Shown here piece by piece: positions 60,700 to 64,000 of a stretch of 64,000 nucleotides of DNA. Location of the stretch: assembly GCF_000719555.1 (NCBI RefSeq), contig NZ_JOGX01000057.1:21904-85903 (forward strand), read 5' to 3'. Each line of letters begins with the position of its first letter. Positions within the stretch are counted from its first letter, which is position 1. The notes under the pieces were generated by a model that searched no databases, was not told the origin of the DNA, and worked only from the letters and a program-made list of their open reading frames with translations. A program made the position numbers and the translations under genes. Origin of the DNA: Streptomyces sp. NRRL F-5727 (lineage in GTDB: Bacteria > Actinomycetota > Actinomycetes > Streptomycetales > Streptomycetaceae).

Positions 60700-61062
60700 G
60701 AGCTGGCGCACTACCTGGAGCACTTCACCGCCGCCGGGCAGAACGGCCGCGTCTTCCAGGGGCCCCGCGGTGGGCTGCTTCGGCGGAGCAACTTCCGCGA
60801 CGACTGGACGACCGCCCGCGCGGAGGCCGGCGTCTCCGGTGGCGTGCACTTCCACGATCTTCGCCACACCGGAAACACTCTCGCCTCCAGCGCCGGGGCG
60901 AGCACGCGGGAGCTGATGACGCGGATGGGGCACAGTACGACCTGGGCCGCGCTGATCCATCAACACATGACGAGTGACCGTGATCAGCACATCGCGGGGA
61001 AGCTCGGGGAGATGATCCGCCGGGCCCGTGGGGAGGGTGATCCGTCGCCTTCTGGCACGTAG
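60700..61062 (+). pseudogene. Tyrosine integrase C-terminal remnant
   Basis: 120 codons starting near E-L-A-H-Y-L-E-H-F. Keeps G-R-V-F-Q-G-P-R-G-G, H-F-H-D-L-R-H-T (catalytic H-x-L-R), and M-G-H-S-T-T. The catalytic Tyr expected in I-Y-Q-H is His (L-I-H-Q-H), and the N-terminal two-thirds is missing. It lies just before att copy 2, where an integrase gene normally ends. TGGCACG direct repeats follow its stop (61055-61071). Confidence 0.8.
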
Positions 61063-61133
61063 GTGGCACGGACGCGATCATGCGAAAGGGCCAGCTCCAG
61101 GGGAGAAGTCCCTGTGAGCTGGCCCTTCGGCTT

Positions 61134-61176
61134 GTGCCCCCGGCAGGATTCGAACCTGCGACACCCGCTTTAGGAG
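61134..61176 (-). repeat. att copy 2: exact 43-bp tRNA-Arg 3' end
   Basis: Identical to 63897-63939 and diverging just past TTTAGGAG. It marks the junction of two successive integrations. A hairpin with AAGGGCCAGCTC/GAGCTGGCCCTT arms (about 61085-61127) precedes it. Confidence 0.9.
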
Positions 61177-61878
61177 TGGGATCGAATCCGTGCCGGGTAG
61201 TGCTCCGCCTTGCCGCAGGGCACTGTTCTGCCTGATCAACGCCCTGCGGCGTCGTACTCCATCCGGCTTGTGATGCCCTGTGCTGGCCCGTCTGCTCACG
61301 CATCGCGCACGCACGCTAGGCCGGTCGGGAACCTAGTCGCCGGGAGCTCGGCCATACATCGAACAGCTGAGGCTTGCCGCTGCGGACTCGCTCGTAGCAA
61401 CACCCGCCATTGGAGCTGATGGTAGCCCGGCATGGCCGGGCGACTCCCAGTCGTAACCTCGATGACAGCTGCTTTCCGCTGGGGCTCCGAACGCGTCGAC
61501 GTGTGGAGGCCATGGAGCGCATAGCCCCGTTGCGAGGCCCCGCGGCGCGTCACCGACACTGCTCGGCAAGCTCGTCAGCGGCCAGTGCGCCGCCTCCGCC
61601 CGGCTCCCTGGGCCACCTTCGAGGAACTGGTCGTTATCACCATCCCGAGCCTGTTGAGCAGGTTGCAACGTACAGAGATTTACGGCAGCATCGCTAGCCG
61701 GGTCGGATAGGCGGCCTGTTCCGGCACTGCGCTGCCCCGTTTGCAGTGCCAACAGAGGGACGAAGAAGCCAGCGCTGCACCTGTCGTGGTTGAAACCTGC
61801 TCTTGCACGCCCAAACTCGGGCGTACCGATCAGTTTTCGAGTGTTCAGGGGCGGCAGCGCTCGAGGACGGATCGCACT
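61177..61878. other. Non-coding stretch at the start of island part 2
   Basis: No convincing gene on either strand; open frames here lack ribosome sites and normal codon use. It probably contains the promoter of the gene at 61879. The frame of that gene is open back to 61741. Confidence 0.5.
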
Positions 61879-62919
61879 ATGGCCGCTGGTGGTCGCCTCA
61901 CCCGCCTTGCCCGCACCCGAAGCTGCTACTCCGGGGAGCCGTTCCAATATGCCTCGGAAGCCCTTCGGGTCCATCGCCATGTTCCATTGCTCCCGGACGC
62001 TCACGGCGGACAAGCACTCCTCGAAGCCCAGGTGATGAAGGAGCTTGGCCGCGGAGGGGAATGGTGGGCACATCCGGTCGGAATCGCTGGCATGCGTCTG
62101 ACGCCTGGACAATCCGTGGTGGTCCTCGACAGTCACAGTGGGTCCCTTCCTGGCCGGAAGTTCCCGATGGCCGACTATGCGCTGGCGCATCTGCTTCCGT
62201 CTGCAGAACCCGGCGTCCAGGTCAGTGGTGTGACGCGGCTGCGTGTCGTTGCAGTACGGGGCGCAGATCTTCATCTCGAATTGGCTGGCACCGAAAGTCG
62301 ATTGGTCCTGAGGGGAGCCCCGGGTACCCGCTGGCATCTCTTGCTCGCACAACGAAGGCGCGACCTGGAAGAGGGTGGCTTCGTTCCCTTGTGGGGTGTG
62401 ACCGGGCCGTCGCCCTACGAGCTGGAGGACGAGCGGCAGTTCGCCTCACTCATGCAATCGGGTCGGGATCTGGCGTGGCTCGGCTCAGGACTCCTTCGCC
62501 GCATCGCGATCTTCCAGAACTTCAGCACTGCCTACTCGACTCGAGCTTGGATCACCGGGGATGAGTGGATCTTCGAGCTGGATACGCATCGCGACGTACC
62601 CCTCAAACATGACGCGTTTCTCGACCGCCTTATGGACGATGTCTGGGGTCTGCCACTGAGGATCAGGCGCTGCTACTGCGACTGCAGTCTGCAGGGGACG
62701 GCGCGGGGCTATCAGTGCACGTTCTACCTGGAGCACCAGAGCCCCGACGTGCGAGGGGTGATGCAGATCCGTTTCAGGTGGGGGGACACTGTCTACGGCG
62801 ACGATGTTCGGCAGAGGCTGGAAGACCTCAACGCCAATCGAGACTGGCTCGACAGAGTGCTGCCCCGCCGCACCGATCGGGCTAGTGGCCCGGCTGTCCG
62901 GAAGGACGGAGCCCGATGA
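61879..62919 (+). CDS. Unknown island protein, 346 aa, paired with a small membrane protein
   Basis: Not recognised. The start is uncertain (frame open from 61741; ATG 61879 and GTG/ATG near 62033 are options). The middle reads R-L-R-V-V-A-V-R-G-A-D-L-H-L-E-L-A-G-T-E-S-R and G-T-R-W-H-L-L-L-A-Q-R-R-R-D-L-E-E-G-G-F; the C-terminal part has C-Y-C-D-C-S near 270 and Q-C-T-F-Y-L-E-H-Q. Coding-like codon use on this strand. It overlaps the next ATG by 4 bases. The setting (mobile island, partner with one membrane helix) would fit a defence or exclusion role, but there is no known motif. Confidence 0.65.
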   Translation: MAAGGRLTRLARTRSCYSGEPFQYASEALRVHRHVPLLPDAHGGQALLEAQVMKELGRGGEWWAHPVGIAGMRLTPGQSVVVLDSHSGSLPGRKFPMADYALAHLLPSAEPGVQVSGVTRLRVVAVRGADLHLELAGTESRLVLRGAPGTRWHLLLAQRRRDLEEGGFVPLWGVTGPSPYELEDERQFASLMQSGRDLAWLGSGLLRRIAIFQNFSTAYSTRAWITGDEWIFELDTHRDVPLKHDAFLDRLMDDVWGLPLRIRRCYCDCSLQGTARGYQCTFYLEHQSPDVRGVMQIRFRWGDTVYGDDVRQRLEDLNANRDWLDRVLPRRTDRASGPAVRKDGAR

Positions 62920-63098
62920 ACTGGGACAGCCTTGCCCTGTTGATCCTGGCCCTTTCGGGTGCCTTGAGCCTGCTGCTGTCGCAGGCCCGCGATGTCTTGG
63001 CGAAGACGGCAGAGGTCATCCATGCCTGGCGTGAAATTCAGCAGAGCCTGCGGGCAGAGGACAGGCCGCCGAGTCGGCAGGACCTGCCGCGTGATTGA
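62916..63098 (+). CDS. Single-helix membrane protein, 60 aa
   Basis: One N-terminal membrane helix (L-A-L-L-I-L-A-L-S-G-A-L-S-L-L-L, residues ~6-22) and a charged cytoplasmic helix (V-I-H-A-W-R-E-I-Q-Q-S-L-R-A-E-D-R). The ATG overlaps the stop of the 346-residue protein (ATGA), so the two are made together. No family recognised. Confidence 0.65.
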   Translation: MNWDSLALLILALSGALSLLLSQARDVLAKTAEVIHAWREIQQSLRAEDRPPSRQDLPRD

Positions 63099-63161
63099 GG
63101 CGACTAATCGCCGGCGGGCAGAGGTGGCCTTGTCGGTGCCCTTCTGGAGAACGCCGTTTAG

Positions 63162-63461
63162 GGCGGCTACGTCTTCACCACCGCCAGCGGTCGGCCCGTC
63201 GAGCCGCGAAACGTGTACCGGTCCTTTACCCGCGTCGTCGCCACCGCCGGCCTCCGCGTGATCCGGCTGCACGACGCCCGGCACGGTACCGAGACCCTGC
63301 TCACCGCCGCCAGCGTCCCGCCCCGCGTCGTGATGGAGATCCTCGGACACAGCCAGATCAGCATCACGATGGACGTGTACACGCACGTCGTCCAGGACAC
63401 GCAGCGTGAGGCGATCAGCCACATGGACCGGCTGCTCAAGAGGCGGGCCGTCCGCCTTTGA
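63162..63461 (+). pseudogene. Second tyrosine integrase C-terminal remnant
   Basis: Open from the in-frame TAG at 63159 to TGA at 63461. Keeps F-T-T-A-S-G-R-P-V-E-P-R-N, L-H-D-A-R-H-G (catalytic H-x-x-R), L-G-H-S-Q-I-S and D-V-Y-T-H-V with the catalytic Tyr. The N-terminal part is gone. Different from the first remnant in sequence, so from another element. Confidence 0.8.
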
Positions 63462-63894
63462 CTTTGGAAGTGGATGGCGAAGGGTATTTCCTGCCTCAAG
63501 AGGCGCCCTTCGCCGGCTGGGAAGCGGCGGGCTCCTCGTAAGCTGAGCGTCACTCGTGAACCGGGCTGTCAGGCGACCGGCCGTAAGGCCGGCTCGTACT
63601 CGGCGCGGAGGGCCATGACTCGCTCGCAAACCATGGGGCTGCGCATGCCGCGCGGGTGAGATCGAGGCCGCCATCCTGCGGGTGGCAGCCTTCTGTGCCC
63701 ACCGGCGTGCCGTCTCCCCCGAGGCTCGTTCCTGCTGCGTGCTACGGCTGCGGCCACCATCCTGGCGACGGCGGCTGTTCCACACCGGCGCGCAGCGTGA
63801 GGGGCGCACCGGCCGGCTGCTCAAGGTCGCTCCTGTTGATGTCAGCCGTAGATGTCAAAGACCCCCTACCAAGATCGGTAGGGGGTCTTCGCGC
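63462..63894. other. Spacer between integrase remnant and tRNA
   Basis: No gene accepted. It contains the imperfect repeat GTTGATGTCA...GATGTCA (63836-63858), also found at 58405-58427 beyond att copy 1, and the tRNA terminator. A 25-codon ORF at 63569-63646 (minus) is possible but unsupported. Confidence 0.5.
63858..63889 (-). terminator. Terminator of tRNA-Arg
   Basis: Perfect 13-bp stem AAGACCCCCTACC / GGTAGGGGGTCTT with a 6-base loop, 6 bases downstream of the tRNA CCA. Confidence 0.85.
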
Positions 63895-63970
63895 TGGTGC
63901 CCCCGGCAGGATTCGAACCTGCGACACCCGCTTTAGGAGAGCGGTGCTCTATCCCCTGAGCTACGGAGGC
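63895..63970 (-). tRNA. tRNA-Arg(CCT), intact, CCA encoded
   Basis: 76 bases on the minus strand. Acceptor stem GCCTCCG pairs with CGGGGGC (one G-U); D arm GCTC-AGGGGATA-GAGC; anticodon arm CCGCT-CTCCTAA-AGCGG with anticodon CCT at 34-36; T arm GCAGG-TTCGAAT-CCTGC; then A and CCA. It reads AGG codons. Its 3' half is the integration target of the island. Confidence 0.95.
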
Positions 63971-64000
63971 GGGGCCGGGGACAGCCTAGCGGATGGGGGG

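Larger units (their letters stand above)
58301..63939. mobile_element. Decayed integrative island in tRNA-Arg(CCT), two tandem parts
   Basis: Bounded on the left by a 41-bp imperfect copy of the tRNA 3' end (58301-58341) and on the right by the intact tRNA; a third, 43-bp exact copy (61134-61176) divides it into two parts of about 2.8 kb. Each part ends in the C-terminal piece of a tyrosine integrase next to its tRNA copy (60700-61062; 63162-63461). The base composition is visibly less GC-rich than the flanks. No replication, transfer or excision gene is intact. Confidence 0.8.

Noticed and set aside
61333..62352. 339-codon minus-strand frame in the island
   Set aside because: Codon pattern and residue mix favour the plus-strand gene at 61879; no ribosome site.
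63569..63646. 25-codon minus ORF near the tRNA
   Set aside because: Too short, no ribosome site and no recognised family.
62793..63824. 343-codon minus-strand frame across the integrase remnant
   Set aside because: Antisense to a recognisable integrase piece and to the small membrane protein.

Overview
The window is chromosomal DNA of a Streptomyces or very close relative. The evidence is a very high GC content with strong third-position G/C, many GTG starts, futalosine-pathway menaquinone genes, F420 synthase (FbiC), an AfsK/AfsR/AfsS-type regulatory set, a DUF5753/DUF397 pair, and many TetR, GntR, SARP and Lrp regulators. No rRNA or CRISPR array was seen. The last 5.7 kb is visibly less GC-rich and is foreign.

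Layout. 1-4.4 kb: late menaquinone genes ubiD-mqnP-ubiX, then an Lrp regulator and mqnE. 4.4-12.8 kb: small regulators and acetyltransferases; a GntR/UTRA tandem facing two tiny overlapping ORFs across a large palindrome; a short Cys-containing leader ORF before a dicarboxylate symporter; a TetR gene with a long-chain acyl-CoA ligase. 12.8-26.5 kb: lipid-type catabolic genes (two SCP2-like thiolases, DUF35, enoyl-CoA hydratase, degenerate acyl-CoA dehydrogenase, FadD3-like ligase, deazaflavin reductase), a TetR gene and the kinase afsK. 26.7-31.6 kb: afsR, afsS and a secreted peptide sharing the AfsS HVT repeat. 31.7-41.6 kb: amidohydrolases, luciferase-like oxidoreductases, a steroid-dehydrogenase-like SDR, an aldehyde dehydrogenase and a permease. 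41.6-50 kb: acetyltransferases, an F420-type oxidoreductase, fbiC, an ADP-ribosylglycohydrolase, a further SDR and an unknown gene. 50-58.2 kb: a DUF397/DUF5753 pair, a GPP34 protein, a D,D-carboxypeptidase, a membrane protein and signal peptidase I. 58.3-64 kb: a tRNA-Arg(CCT) gene with a decayed island in its 3' end, bounded and divided by three copies of the tRNA 3' sequence.

The main discovery is a 15-bp palindrome, consensus CTGACGNNNCGTCAG. I found ten good copies, all just upstream of catabolic genes between 15 and 49 kb: in three divergent promoter regions (15.1, 24.9 and 48.9 kb) and before the genes starting at 31718, 33448 and 35229. A weaker eleventh copy overlaps the start codon of the TetR gene ending at 16923, making that protein the best candidate regulator. 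The target genes encode a CoA-dependent ring or side-chain degradation set plus luciferase-like and deazaflavin-type oxidoreductases. FbiC, which makes the F420 chromophore, lies in the same window. I infer a dispersed, TetR-controlled, partly F420-dependent catabolic regulon for a steroid- or terpenoid-like substrate; the substrate is unknown.

Two other parts deserve attention. The AfsK-AfsR-AfsS genes are interrupted by one of these catabolic clusters. The tRNA island carries an unrecognised two-gene operon (a 346-residue protein plus a 60-residue membrane protein) between two broken integrases.
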